Part shown: one piece after another, positions 43,405 to 51,936 of the stretch
Position numbering within the stretch: the stretch's first letter is position 1
How the letters are laid out: the number at the start of each line of letters is the position of its first letter
Assembly (NCBI GenBank): GCA_015067825.1
Contig: SVLQ01000014.1
Location: 1-64,000, forward strand
Direction: 5' to 3'
DNA from: Oscillospiraceae bacterium
GTDB lineage: Bacteria > Bacillota > Clostridia > Oscillospirales > QAMX01
Length of the DNA stretch: 64,000 bases
The notes under the pieces: model-generated
Database searches by the model: none
Told to the model about the DNA's origin: nothing
What the model saw: only the letters and a program-made list of their open reading frames with translations
Translations under genes and position numbers: made by a program

Positions 43405-43839
43405 CTACGCCTCTTCCAGACCGGCGAGGAAACGGATCGCCTTGCGGTAACCCTCGAAGCCGAGGCCGCAGTAGGTCTTGACGCAGGCCATGCCCGCGTA
43501 GGAGACGTGGCGGAAGGCCTCGCGCTCGTAGACGTTCGACAGATGCACCTCGACCGCCGGCAGCGCGACCGCCTTGAGCGCATCCAGGATCGCCACGCTC
43601 GTATGGGTATAGGCCGCCGGGTTGATGACGATGCCATCGTAAACGCCGAGGGCCGCCTGGATCGTATCGACGAGCACGCCTTCGTGGTTCGACTGCACGA
43701 TCTCGGCCGCAACTCCGGCTTCTGCAGCGGCTTCACGGACAAACGCACAGAGCGCGGCGTAGTCGGCTTTGCCGTAGACGGCCGGTTCACGGATGCCGAG
43801 CATATTCAGGTTCGGGCCGTTAATAACAAGCAGTTTCAT
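43405..43839 (-). CDS. aroQ: Type II 3-dehydroquinate dehydratase
   Basis: A 144-residue protein from the ATG at 43839, behind GGAGGA. Catalytic residues lie in 'NGPNLNMLGIREPAVYG' (Asn and the Tyr of the lid), 'QSNHEG', 'NPAAYTHTS' with the catalytic His, and 'EVHLSN'. It removes water from 3-dehydroquinate to give 3-dehydroshikimate. The start overlaps the end of the aroE-aroK gene by 20 bases. Confidence 0.96.
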   Translation of the reverse strand: MKLLVINGPNLNMLGIREPAVYGKADYAALCAFVREAAAEAGVAAEIVQSNHEGVLVDTIQAALGVYDGIVINPAAYTHTSVAILDALKAVALPAVEVHLSNVYEREAFRHVSYAGMACVKTYCGLGFEGYRKAIRFLAGLEEA

Positions 43840-45058
43840 AAAAATCCTCCAAAATCGCCGCAGCAGCATCGGCCGCGGTTCCGTTGTTGGCAACCGTCAC
43901 GTCACTCGCGAGCGCATAAAGCGGTGCGCGCACGCGCTCCATTTCTCGGAGCGCTTCCGGGCTTTTGGACAGCGGCCGACCCGCGGTCGACAGCGTTTCC
44001 AACGCGCGCTGCAGGCAGTAAACGCGCCCGTTTTGGCGCAGAGATGCGCGATTTTTTTCCGTCAAAATGATCCCGCCGCCGCCGGCGATCACAAGACCCT
44101 TCTGTTTGCCGAAGTCGGCGGCCGCCTCCGCTTCCATTTGGCGGAACGCGGCTTCGCCCTGCGAGGCAAAGATCTCCGGCACGCTCATACCCGCACGCGC
44201 GGCGACGACTGCGTCGAGATCGACGAGCTCGCGTCCCAAACGCGCAGCCACCAGCTTGCCCACGGTCGTTTTGCCGCTGCCGGGCATCCCGACCAAAACG
44301 ACGTTTTCGACCGACTGCAGAAGCTCGCGGTAGACCCGATCCAAAACGCTCGGCGCGAGCGTTTTGCCGATGAAGCGCTCGTAGGCGTAGGCGGCCTGCG
44401 CCGTGAGCATATAAAGTCCGCCCGTGTGGGGAATGCCGCGCTCACACGCATCCGAGATGATCGCAGTACGCAGAGGATTGTAGATGACGTCGATGACGCC
44501 GCAGCAATTGGGGAAGGCATCGAGAGGGACGACGGCCTCGCCGTTTTTGGGGTACATACCGATGGGCGTCGTGTTGATGACGATGTCGCTGTCGGCCACC
44601 GGCGAAAGATCACCGTAGTTGACCGCGCCGCTGCGCGAAACGACCACGACTTCGCGCGCACCCTCGTCGGCGGCGACCGTACGCGCCGTCAGCGAAGTGC
44701 CGCCGCTGCCTAAAATCGCCACTTTGCGCCCGGCAAACGAGATGCCCGCGCGCGCCGCCATCGCCGAAAATCCGGCGTAGTCGGTGTTGTCGCCAAAGAG
44801 CGAACCGTCGGCGCGCTTGACGATCGTGTTGACGCTGCCGATCTTTTGGGCCGTCGCAGAGATCTCGTCGCAGTACGGCATCACCGTTTTCTTATACGGG
44901 ATCGTCACGTTGATGCCGCGGAAGCTTTTTTCCGTCAGAAAGGGCCCGACCGCTTCCGGCGGCATGCTCTTGAGTTCGTAGTCGTAGGCACCGAAGGCGC
45001 GATGGATCTCGGCGGAATAGCTGTGGCCCAGCCGCTCGCCGATCAGACCGAATTCCAT
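43820..45058 (-). CDS. aroE-aroK: Fused shikimate dehydrogenase-shikimate kinase
   Basis: A 412-residue two-enzyme polypeptide. Residues 1-250 are shikimate dehydrogenase: 'GHSYSAEIH' for shikimate, 'NVTIPYKK' with the catalytic Lys, 'DNTDYAGF' with the catalytic Asp, and a nucleotide loop 'LGSGGTS'. Residues about 252-412 are shikimate kinase: Walker A 'GMPGSGKTT' (257-265), the DxD in 'VDLDAVV', 'FRQMEAEA' and 'AGGGGI'. There is no frameshift or stop between the parts. It carries out two successive steps, dehydroshikimate to shikimate-3-phosphate. The separate genes are absent from this otherwise complete operon. Confidence 0.93.
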   Translation of the reverse strand: MEFGLIGERLGHSYSAEIHRAFGAYDYELKSMPPEAVGPFLTEKSFRGINVTIPYKKTVMPYCDEISATAQKIGSVNTIVKRADGSLFGDNTDYAGFSAMAARAGISFAGRKVAILGSGGTSLTARTVAADEGAREVVVVSRSGAVNYGDLSPVADSDIVINTTPIGMYPKNGEAVVPLDAFPNCCGVIDVIYNPLRTAIISDACERGIPHTGGLYMLTAQAAYAYERFIGKTLAPSVLDRVYRELLQSVENVVLVGMPGSGKTTVGKLVAARLGRELVDLDAVVAARAGMSVPEIFASQGEAAFRQMEAEAAADFGKQKGLVIAGGGGIILTEKNRASLRQNGRVYCLQRALETLSTAGRPLSKSPEALREMERVRAPLYALASDVTVANNGTAADAAAAILEDFYETACY

Positions 45059-45061
45059 GTC

Positions 45062-46204
45062 TTAGCCCTCCGAATAGCTGCCAAGGAACACGAACTGCTC
45101 CGGTCCGCCCGCCAGTTCGTCCAAGAGCGAAAGCACCGCCGGCGAATAGACCGAGGCTTCCATATCGAAATAGAAGAGGAATTCGAAATCGCGGCCGGGG
45201 ATCGGACGGCTTTCGAGCTTGGTCAGGTTCAGGCCGAGTGCCGAGAACTTCGAGATCATCGTGTACAGCGCGCCCGGCGTATGCGGCACGGAGAGCATCA
45301 GGCTGATGCGGTTGGCACCGGGATAGATCGCCATTTCTTTGGCGATGCAGATAAAGCGCGTGTAGTTGCTGTCGCTGTTCTGGATGCCGTCCTCAGCGAC
45401 CTGCAGACCGTAGAGCGCAGCGCAATCGCGCGAGGAGATCGACGCGCAATCCTTGCGGCCGCTTTCCGCGACTTTCTGCGCGGCCATTGCGGTATTTTCA
45501 CAGATCGTGACCTTGATCTGCGGGTATTTTTTCAAAAATTCGGAGCACTGGCCGACCGCCTGCTCGTGCGAGAAGATCTCGCGGATGTCGGTCATGCGCA
45601 CGCCCGGCGCAGTCAGAAGCGCGTGGTCGATCTTGAGCTTGACGCTGCGGACGATGTAGAAGCGGAAGTGGCGCATGAGATCGTAGACCTCGTTGACCGT
45701 GCCGTGGATGCTGTTTTCGATCGGCAGCATGCCGTACTGGCAGAGACCGCGTTCGACCGCGCTGAAAACACCTTCAAAATTCTTGAAGTAGATGATGTTG
45801 GCCGAGGGGAAGAGCTTGTCGCAGGCGTGCTGCGAGTACGCGCCTTCCACGCCCTGACAGGCGACGATGCCGCGTTTTGGGAAGAGCTGGGGCGTGTTTT
45901 CCAGCGCAGATTGGATCTTCGACGACAAAACACCGCCGTTTGGATTAAGCTTGCGGGTCTGATAGGAGCGGCTGAGATCAAAGAGCGTCGTATAGAGAAT
46001 GCGCGTATAGTCCTCGAGCTCTTCGCCGGATTTTTCGCAGACGCGCTCTAAGATCGAGCGTTCGCGCTTCGCGCTGAGCACGGGCAGATTGTGTTCCTTC
46101 TTGTAATCGGCGATCTTGCCGACGGTCTCCATGCGTTCGAGAAACAGGCGCAGGATCTCATCGTCGACACCGTTGAGTTTTTCGCGTAAGGCTTCCAGAT
46201 CCAT
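45062..46204 (-). CDS. pheA: Bifunctional chorismate mutase-prephenate dehydratase
   Basis: A 380-residue protein from the ATG at 46204 (GGGAGG upstream). Residues 1-85 are an AroQ-class chorismate mutase ('LREKLNGVDDEILRLFLERM'). Residues about 105-285 are prephenate dehydratase ('GVEGAYSQHA', 'PIENSIHGTVNEV', and the catalytic TRF in 'SNYTRFICI'). The tail is an ACT domain with the Phe-binding ESRP motif ('KLESRPIPG'). It converts chorismate to phenylpyruvate and should be inhibited by Phe. It ends 4 bases before aroE-aroK. Confidence 0.96.
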   Translation of the reverse strand: MDLEALREKLNGVDDEILRLFLERMETVGKIADYKKEHNLPVLSAKRERSILERVCEKSGEELEDYTRILYTTLFDLSRSYQTRKLNPNGGVLSSKIQSALENTPQLFPKRGIVACQGVEGAYSQHACDKLFPSANIIYFKNFEGVFSAVERGLCQYGMLPIENSIHGTVNEVYDLMRHFRFYIVRSVKLKIDHALLTAPGVRMTDIREIFSHEQAVGQCSEFLKKYPQIKVTICENTAMAAQKVAESGRKDCASISSRDCAALYGLQVAEDGIQNSDSNYTRFICIAKEMAIYPGANRISLMLSVPHTPGALYTMISKFSALGLNLTKLESRPIPGRDFEFLFYFDMEASVYSPAVLSLLDELAGGPEQFVFLGSYSEG

Positions 46205-46227
46205 GGTTTTTTCCTCCCAAATATCGG

Positions 46228-47307
46228 TTATTTCTTTTCCAAAAGCAGATCCATCGCGATAATCGCGGCGATCGCCTCGACACACGGCACGGCGCGCGGC
46301 ACAATGCACGGGTCGTGGCGGCCTTCGATCGTGATCGTCGTTTCTTCCATCTTCGCCAGGTCGACCGTCTGCTGCGGCTGTGCGATCGACGGTGTAGGCT
46401 TAAAGGCCACGCGGAACACCACGGGCATCCCGCTGGTCATACCGCCGAGCACCCCGCCGTGGCGGTTGGTTTTCGTACGGACGCGGCCGTTTTCGATGCA
46501 ATAGGGGTCGTTGTGCTGCGAGCCACGCATCGCGGCGGCGGCAAAACCGTCGCCGAACTCGATCCCGCGCACCGCGCCGAGACCAAAGATCGCGCTCGAC
46601 AGGCGATTCTCGACGCCGCCGTAGAGCGGTTCGCCCAAACCGACCGGCAATCCGACGATCGCGCATTCGACCACGCCGCCGACCGAATCCTTTTCGGCGG
46701 CCGCTGCGGCAATCTCTGCCTGCATGGCCTCACCCGCAGCCTCGTCCAAAACCGGGAACGCACGGCCGCCGGCAAGCGCAAGCTCTTCGGCCGTGACAGA
46801 GACGGGATCGTAGCGCGCATCGGCAATCTGGCCGACGGAGGCGATATGGGCGCCGACGAAGATACCGTGCCGCGCCAGCATCTGCTTGCAGATCGCGCCG
46901 GCCGCACAGAGCGGTGCGGTCAGACGGCCGGAAAAATGGCCGCCGCCGCGGGCATCGGCAAACCCGCCGTATTTGACCCACGCAGGATAATCGGCGTGGG
47001 AGGGACGCGGTTTGTTTTCGAGTGCGCTGTAATCCTTCGAGCGCACGTTGGTGTTTTCGATAACGGCGCAGATCGGCGAACCGGTGGTCACACCGTCGCG
47101 CACGCCGGAGAGAAAGTGCGGCAGGTCGGCTTCTTTGCGGGCGGTCGAGAACCGTTTGCCGCCCATGCGCCGTTCCATAAAGGCATAGATCTCGGCTGCG
47201 TCGACCGCTTCGCCTGCGGGCACACCGTCCATCGTCATGCCGATGGCTGTCCCGTGCGATTCGCCGAAGATCGTGATTTTCAGGTTATTTCCCAGTTCCG
47301 ATGACAT
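46228..47307 (-). CDS. aroC: Chorismate synthase
   Basis: A 359-residue protein from the ATG at 47307, which has GGAGGG upstream and overlaps the end of aroA by 23 bases. Signatures are 'FGESHGTAIG' near the N-terminus, 'GGGHFSGRLTAP' and 'RGSQHNDPY'. It forms chorismate from EPSP using reduced FMN. Confidence 0.96.
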   Translation of the reverse strand: MSSELGNNLKITIFGESHGTAIGMTMDGVPAGEAVDAAEIYAFMERRMGGKRFSTARKEADLPHFLSGVRDGVTTGSPICAVIENTNVRSKDYSALENKPRPSHADYPAWVKYGGFADARGGGHFSGRLTAPLCAAGAICKQMLARHGIFVGAHIASVGQIADARYDPVSVTAEELALAGGRAFPVLDEAAGEAMQAEIAAAAAEKDSVGGVVECAIVGLPVGLGEPLYGGVENRLSSAIFGLGAVRGIEFGDGFAAAAMRGSQHNDPYCIENGRVRTKTNRHGGVLGGMTSGMPVVFRVAFKPTPSIAQPQQTVDLAKMEETTITIEGRHDPCIVPRAVPCVEAIAAIIAMDLLLEKK

Positions 47308-48544
47308 CTGCGATCCCTCCGAGTTGTCTGAAATCTTCAAAAAAGCGCGGATACGATTTGCGCACGGCTTCGGCATGGCCGATCACGACCGGCTCCTCGC
47401 ACAAAACCGAGGCAATCGCCGCCGCCATCGCAATGCGGTGGTCGCCGCAGCTATCGACACAGCCGCCGCAGAGCTTGCCGGTGCCATAGATCACGAGCGC
47501 GTCTTCGCGCTCGCTAACATTGCCGCCGAGGGCTTGGAGCATCTGCGCCGTCGTTTGGATGCGGTCGCTCTCCTTCAGGCGCAGGCGGGCGGCATTTTCG
47601 AGCACCGTCTCGCCGCAAACGCCGGCAGCCGCGACCGAAAGGATCGGGAACAGGTCCGGACACTCCGACACGTCGATGCGCATGGGCTTGCCGTCAGCAG
47701 CGGGGGCAACCGTGTAGTCGCCGCCGGCATTCTTGCAGTCCGCGCCGAATCCGGCGAGGAGAACGGCGATCGCGCGGTCAGCTTGGGGAGAATCGGGCAT
47801 CAGGTCGGTCACGGTGACGGGGCTGCCGAGCATTCCCGCCGTGAGGAAAAACGCCGCGTTCGACCAGTCGCCCTCGACCGCCAACTTCTGCGGCCACGTA
47901 TAGCGCTGGTTGCCGGGGATCTCGTAGCCGTCGGCGGTCTCGCAGATGCGGATGCCAAAGGCGCGCAGCGTGCGCAAGGTCATTTCGACGTAAGCGGCCG
48001 ATTGGAGCTTGCTCGTGAGCACGATGCGGCTATCGGAACCGAGCATCGGCAGAGCAAGCAGCAGGCCGGTGACGTACTGTGAGCTGACGTTGCCCGGGAG
48101 CGTATAGGTACCGCCGGTCAGACGGCCGCGCACGGTAAACGGCAGGCATGGGGCAGAAAATTTGCAGCCATGGGCCTCCATTTCGCGCTTCAATTCGCCG
48201 AGCGGCCGCTCCGGCAGACGGCCATGGCCGTCAAACGCTGCGGCATCGGCAACCGCCATCGCCACCGGCAGCAAAAAACGGAGGGTCGAACCGCTTTCGC
48301 CGCAGTCGAGCGTGGGGATCTGCGCGCCGCTTTTGAACGCGCGCAGGCAGGCGATTGTCGCTAAAATATCTTCCGAAGGGTCGAAACCGGCCTCGCCGCC
48401 GACGAAACGCGCACAAAGCGCATCGAATGCGTCGCCTGCTCCATCGCACAGCGCGGCACAGATCAGAACTCTGTGGGCGTCGGATTTGGAAGCGATCGCG
48501 CGGAGGCGGCCGGAAAGGGCGTGCGGTGTGATTTTAATATCCAT
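47285..48544 (-). CDS. aroA: 3-phosphoshikimate 1-carboxyvinyltransferase (EPSP synthase)
   Basis: A 419-residue protein of two inverted domains. 'ASKSDAHRVLICAAL' binds shikimate-3-phosphate, 'CGESGSTLRFLLP' contributes the PEP site, and 'RLKESDRI' and 'DHRIAMA' are the family signature. 'GESGS' replaces the usual NAGT-type loop, as in class II-like enzymes. It sits 18 bases downstream of aroB. Confidence 0.95.
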   Translation of the reverse strand: MDIKITPHALSGRLRAIASKSDAHRVLICAALCDGAGDAFDALCARFVGGEAGFDPSEDILATIACLRAFKSGAQIPTLDCGESGSTLRFLLPVAMAVADAAAFDGHGRLPERPLGELKREMEAHGCKFSAPCLPFTVRGRLTGGTYTLPGNVSSQYVTGLLLALPMLGSDSRIVLTSKLQSAAYVEMTLRTLRAFGIRICETADGYEIPGNQRYTWPQKLAVEGDWSNAAFFLTAGMLGSPVTVTDLMPDSPQADRAIAVLLAGFGADCKNAGGDYTVAPAADGKPMRIDVSECPDLFPILSVAAAGVCGETVLENAARLRLKESDRIQTTAQMLQALGGNVSEREDALVIYGTGKLCGGCVDSCGDHRIAMAAAIASVLCEEPVVIGHAEAVRKSYPRFFEDFRQLGGIADVIGTGK

Positions 48545-48562
48545 AGAAGCCTCTCGTTTCGT

Positions 48563-49621
48563 TTATCCGGCAAACACGGTTTCCAGCGAAGCGAGCGGTA
48601 CGGGGTGCAGCACGCATTCGCCGATTTTGGCGGGCAGGACGAGCGTGATCGCGTCCCCCGCCGCTTTTTTATCGTTGCGCATGACCGACGCCAGCGTTTC
48701 GACGGCGATATCGGTTTTCGTCGGCAGGCCAAGGCGCGTCAGCAGCGCGTAGACGCGCTCGCTGACCGCCGAATCGCACAAGCCAAGGCGCACCGCCGTT
48801 TTGGCGGCGGCGACCATGCCGATGGCGACGGCGTGGCCGTGGGTCACGGCGTAATCGCTGCATTTTTCCACCGCATGACCGAGCGTATGGCCGTAGTTTA
48901 AGATTTGGCGCAGGCCGCGGTCGAATTCGTCGGCCGCGACAAATTGGCTCTTGATTGCAACGCATCGCGCCGTGATCGCTTCGATCTCGGTCTCCAGTGC
49001 ACCGGCCTCCAGCTTGGCAAACAGATCGGCATCGGCGATCACACCGTACTTGACCGTTTCGGAAACACCGTCGAGGAAGGTCTCTTTGGGCAGCGTTTCA
49101 AAGCAGGCGCAGTCGCAGAGCACGTAGGACGGCTGCCAAAACGCACCGACGAGGTTTTTGCCCGCCGGCAGATTGACGCCGGTCTTGCCGCCGACGGACG
49201 AATCGACCGCGGCGAGGAAGGTCGTCGGCAATTGGATCACGGAGATGCCGCGCAGATAGATCGAAGCGGCAAAGCCTGCCACGTCGCCGACGATACCGCC
49301 GCCCAAAGCGACGATGCAGTCCGTGCGGGTAAGGCCGTTTTCGGTCAGAAAATCGAGGATCTTGCCGATGGTTTCCAGATTTTTGCTCGTTTCACCGGGG
49401 GCAAAGGCAAATTTGCACACCTGAAAGCCCGCCGCGGAGAGCGAATCACACACGACGGGCGCATAGAGCGCTTCGACGGTCGTATCGGTGATGACAGCAA
49501 GGCGTTTGGCCTTGGTAACCGCGCGGATCGCGGTACCGGAGGAAGCAAGCACGTTGCGGCCGATCTCCACACGATAGGGTTTGGCGGCGGCCACTTCGAC
49601 CGTTTGCAGGATTCCGTTCAT
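48563..49621 (-). CDS. aroB: 3-dehydroquinate synthase
   Basis: A 352-residue NAD- and metal-dependent enzyme. 'GGGIVGDVAGFAASIYLRG' binds NAD, 'VGGKTGVN' holds the catalytic Lys, and metal ligands lie in 'ILNYGHTLGHAVE' and the late 'HGHAVAIGM'. It closes DAHP to 3-dehydroquinate. It begins 15 bases after tyrA. Confidence 0.96.
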   Translation of the reverse strand: MNGILQTVEVAAAKPYRVEIGRNVLASSGTAIRAVTKAKRLAVITDTTVEALYAPVVCDSLSAAGFQVCKFAFAPGETSKNLETIGKILDFLTENGLTRTDCIVALGGGIVGDVAGFAASIYLRGISVIQLPTTFLAAVDSSVGGKTGVNLPAGKNLVGAFWQPSYVLCDCACFETLPKETFLDGVSETVKYGVIADADLFAKLEAGALETEIEAITARCVAIKSQFVAADEFDRGLRQILNYGHTLGHAVEKCSDYAVTHGHAVAIGMVAAAKTAVRLGLCDSAVSERVYALLTRLGLPTKTDIAVETLASVMRNDKKAAGDAITLVLPAKIGECVLHPVPLASLETVFAG

Positions 49622-49636
49622 ATCGTTTCCTCCGTC

Positions 49637-50488
49637 TTACCCCTGCGTACCGTCCATACGGTCGCAGAGAGCTTTCATCATCACGCCGTCCTCCAACAGA
49701 CGGCGGAGCGCATCGGCGTCGTTTTCTTTCAGCGCCCGGCTGTACTCGGTCAGACGATCGGCCAGCGTATCGATCTCGGTGATCAGATTGTCGCGGTTTT
49801 CAAAGAAGAGCTCGACCCACATCGTCGGATTCAGGGTGGCCACACGCGTCATATCGCGGAAGCTGCCTGCCGAAAGACCGCTGTGGTAGGGTGCGGTCGG
49901 ACTTTTGATGTAGGCGTTGGACAAAACGTGGGCGAGCTGCGAGGTATAGGCGATGATGCGGTCGTGTTCCTCGGGCGTGCGGATCGTGATGCGGCCGAAG
50001 CCGATGGAGAGAAAGAGCTTTTTCGCCCGTTCGATCTCGCGGATATCGGTATCGGCGTAGGGCGTTAAGATCATCGACGCTTTTTTGAACATTTCGCTCG
50101 TGGAGAAGTCAAAGCCCGAGCGCTCGCGGCCGGCCATCGGATGGCCGCCGATGAAGACAAAACCGTGCTCCTCCGCCAGATCCTTCACGCGGTCGCAGAC
50201 GTATTTCTTGACGCCGCAGCAATCGACCACAAGGGCGTGCTTGGCAATGCGCTTGGCGTTTTCGCGCAGCCAGCGCACGGCGGCTTCGGGATACAACGCG
50301 ATGATCACCGTTTCGCATTCGGGGAGATTTGCTTCCGTCAGCGCATCGTCGATCGCTTCGGTCAGCTTGGCGCGCAGCAGAACGCTCTGCACGATGTCGG
50401 CGCCCAAAACGGTGTGGTCGGTCTGCTCTTTGATCGCCTTGGCGATCGAACCGCCGATCAGACCAAGCCCGATAACAGCAATTTTCAT
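49637..50488 (-). CDS. tyrA: Prephenate dehydrogenase
   Basis: A 283-residue protein from the ATG at 50488. The NAD loop is 'GLGLIGGSIAKAI', and the catalytic region includes 'GGHPMAGRERSGFD' and 'YTSQLAHVLSNAY'. It oxidatively decarboxylates prephenate to 4-hydroxyphenylpyruvate for Tyr. The C-terminal ACT domain found in Bacillus TyrA is missing, so allosteric Tyr control by that domain is not expected. It is 13 bases downstream of aroF. Confidence 0.94.
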   Translation of the reverse strand: MKIAVIGLGLIGGSIAKAIKEQTDHTVLGADIVQSVLLRAKLTEAIDDALTEANLPECETVIIALYPEAAVRWLRENAKRIAKHALVVDCCGVKKYVCDRVKDLAEEHGFVFIGGHPMAGRERSGFDFSTSEMFKKASMILTPYADTDIREIERAKKLFLSIGFGRITIRTPEEHDRIIAYTSQLAHVLSNAYIKSPTAPYHSGLSAGSFRDMTRVATLNPTMWVELFFENRDNLITEIDTLADRLTEYSRALKENDADALRRLLEDGVMMKALCDRMDGTQG

Positions 50489-50501
50489 GGAGCCCGCCTC
50501 C

Positions 50502-51527
50502 CTATTTCGCCATGCGGCCGTGGGAGTACGGCAGGATATTGCGCACGGCGTCGGCGACCTCGGCAAATCCTTCAGGCGTCAGCGACTGCGGGCCGTCGCA
50601 GAGGGCGTGAGCGGGATCATTGTGAACCTCGATGATCAGGCCGTCGGCACCGGCTGCCGTCGCCGCCAGCGACATCGGCATGACCATGCGCGAAATACCG
50701 GTGGCGTGGCTGGGGTCGATGATGACCGGCAGATGGGTCATTGCCTTGAGGGCCGGAATGGCAGAGATATCGAGCGTATTTCTCGTGTAGGTTTCAAAGG
50801 TGCGGATGCCGCGTTCGCAGAGGATCACGTTGTCGTTGCCGCCGGCCATAATGTACTCCGCGCTCATCAAAAGCTCCTGCAGCGTGTTGGCGAGGCCGCG
50901 TTTGAGCAAAATCGGCTTGCGGCTGTGGCCAAGTTCTTTCAGAAGCTCAAAGTTCTGCATATTTCTCGCGCCGACCTGAATGACGTCGACGTCGGCGAAG
51001 AGCGACAGCTGCGAGATATCCATGATCTCCGAAACGATAGGCATGCCCGTCAGCTTCTTCGCCTCCAGCAGAAGGCGGATGCCGTCGCCGCGCAGACCCT
51101 GGAAGGCGTACGGCGAGGTACGGGGCTTGAACGCGCCGCCGCGCAGGATCGTCGCGCCCGATTTCTTCACGCTTTCGGCGACCGCGCAGATCTGCTCTTC
51201 CGATTCGACCGAGCACGGCCCGGCGATCAACTGGAAGCTGCCGTTGCCGATCGAGATCCCCTGCGCCGAGTCGATCACGACCTCGGTGTCGGCAGGGTGG
51301 AATTTGCGGTTGGCATTTTTATACGGTTCCTGAATGCGCTTGACTTCTTCGACGATGTCGAGCGCTTTGATCAGATCGATGTCCACGCTGCTCGTGTCGC
51401 CTACGAGACCGAGAATCGTGTGCTTCATACCTTCGCTGAAGTGGATCTCGATCTCCATGCTTTTCAGCCAATCGACCAAATTATCGAGTTGCGCCTGATT
51501 GTACTGTTCTTTGAGAATGACTACCAT
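50502..51527 (-). CDS. aroF: 3-deoxy-7-phosphoheptulonate (DAHP) synthase, type I-beta with regulatory domain
   Basis: A 341-residue protein. An N-terminal ferredoxin-like regulatory domain (about 1-70, 'MVVILKEQYNQAQLDNLVDWL') precedes the KDO8PS-type barrel with 'LIAGPCSVES', 'LRGGAFKPRTSPYAFQGL', 'PVIIDPSHATG' and 'IIEVHNDP'. In characterised relatives the first domain gives feedback inhibition by Tyr or Phe. It catalyses the committed step of the shikimate pathway. It is the first gene of the aro operon, behind the attenuator leader, with GGAGGA ahead of the ATG. Confidence 0.96.
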   Translation of the reverse strand: MVVILKEQYNQAQLDNLVDWLKSMEIEIHFSEGMKHTILGLVGDTSSVDIDLIKALDIVEEVKRIQEPYKNANRKFHPADTEVVIDSAQGISIGNGSFQLIAGPCSVESEEQICAVAESVKKSGATILRGGAFKPRTSPYAFQGLRGDGIRLLLEAKKLTGMPIVSEIMDISQLSLFADVDVIQVGARNMQNFELLKELGHSRKPILLKRGLANTLQELLMSAEYIMAGGNDNVILCERGIRTFETYTRNTLDISAIPALKAMTHLPVIIDPSHATGISRMVMPMSLAATAAGADGLIIEVHNDPAHALCDGPQSLTPEGFAEVADAVRNILPYSHGRMAK

Positions 51528-51581
51528 ACTACTTTTCCTCCATTTTCCCGAAGTACCCTTTCAAAATTGCGGAGACCCAAC

Positions 51582-51617
51582 AAAAAAGACCCCCGCGGCG
51601 TTTGCCACAGAGGTCTT
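51582..51617 (-). terminator. Attenuator terminator before aroF
   Basis: On the minus strand AAGACCTCTGTGGC pairs with GCCGCGGGGGTCTT through Watson-Crick and G-U pairs, followed by TTTTTT. It lies 55 bases before the aroF start. The segment TGCCAC (minus strand, 51634-51639 complement) can instead pair with GTGGCA inside the 5' arm, opening the terminator. Confidence 0.88.
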
Positions 51618-51638
51618 CGGTTTCCTTTTGCAAGTGGC

Positions 51639-51659
51639 AGGCGACTGAAAAAATCGCCT
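51639..51659 (-). promoter_or_regulatory. Leader hairpin at the stop codon of the aromatic leader peptide
   Basis: AGGCGA and TCGCCT pair around a nine-base loop, right at the leader-peptide stop codon. A ribosome finishing the peptide would cover it, so it is a candidate pause or switch hairpin of the attenuator. Confidence 0.65.
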
Positions 51660-51778
51660 TACCCGTTCAGTGAAACCAGATCTTTGGACAAACACGAATA
51701 AGCCTTACCCCCATAAAAGTAGGTAAAGCTAAAGCGGAAATAAAAATATCCGATTGTCGAAACGCTCGTCCGAACCAC
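51659..51778 (-). CDS. Aromatic-rich leader peptide of the aro operon
   Basis: A 39-residue peptide from the GTG at 51778, with AAGGAG (51789-51794) 10 bases upstream. Residues 11-22 read YFYFRFSFTYFY: nine Phe or Tyr codons out of twelve (51713-51748). It lies between a consensus promoter and a terminator upstream of DAHP synthase. A ribosome stalling at these codons when Phe- or Tyr-tRNA is scarce would favour the antiterminator. The same frame extends upstream without a ribosome binding site, so the GTG start is preferred. Confidence 0.88.
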   Translation of the reverse strand: MVRTSVSTIGYFYFRFSFTYFYGGKAYSCLSKDLVSLNG

Positions 51779-51811
51779 GATCCGCCGTCTCCTTATACTG
51801 AACTGCCTAAT

Positions 51812-51840
51812 ATTATACCACACCCGCTCCTGTTTGTAAA
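51812..51840 (-). promoter_or_regulatory. Promoter of the aromatic amino-acid operon
   Basis: Minus-strand TTTACA (51835-51840), 17 bases, TATAAT (51812-51817), about 15-20 bases before the leader-peptide ribosome binding site. Confidence 0.87.
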
Positions 51841-51884
51841 GCATATTTTCCCACGGAAGCGGAAATTTATTCGTCCAACGCGCA

Positions 51885-51916
51885 AATCCCGCGGCCAAAG
51901 GTTTGGCCGCGGGATT
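51885..51916 (-). terminator. Hairpin after the LRR lipoprotein gene
   Basis: AATCCCGCGGCCAAA and its near-complement form a long GC-rich stem with a poor T tract. It probably ends the upstream YtrA-type operon before the aro promoter. Confidence 0.75.
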
Positions 51917-51936
51917 CGCATCAAACAGGAGGAGTT

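Noticed and set aside
51659-51898. A 79-codon version of the aromatic leader peptide starting at 51898
   Set aside because: Its first half lies upstream of the promoter boxes at 51812-51840; the GTG at 51778 has AAGGAG at a good distance.
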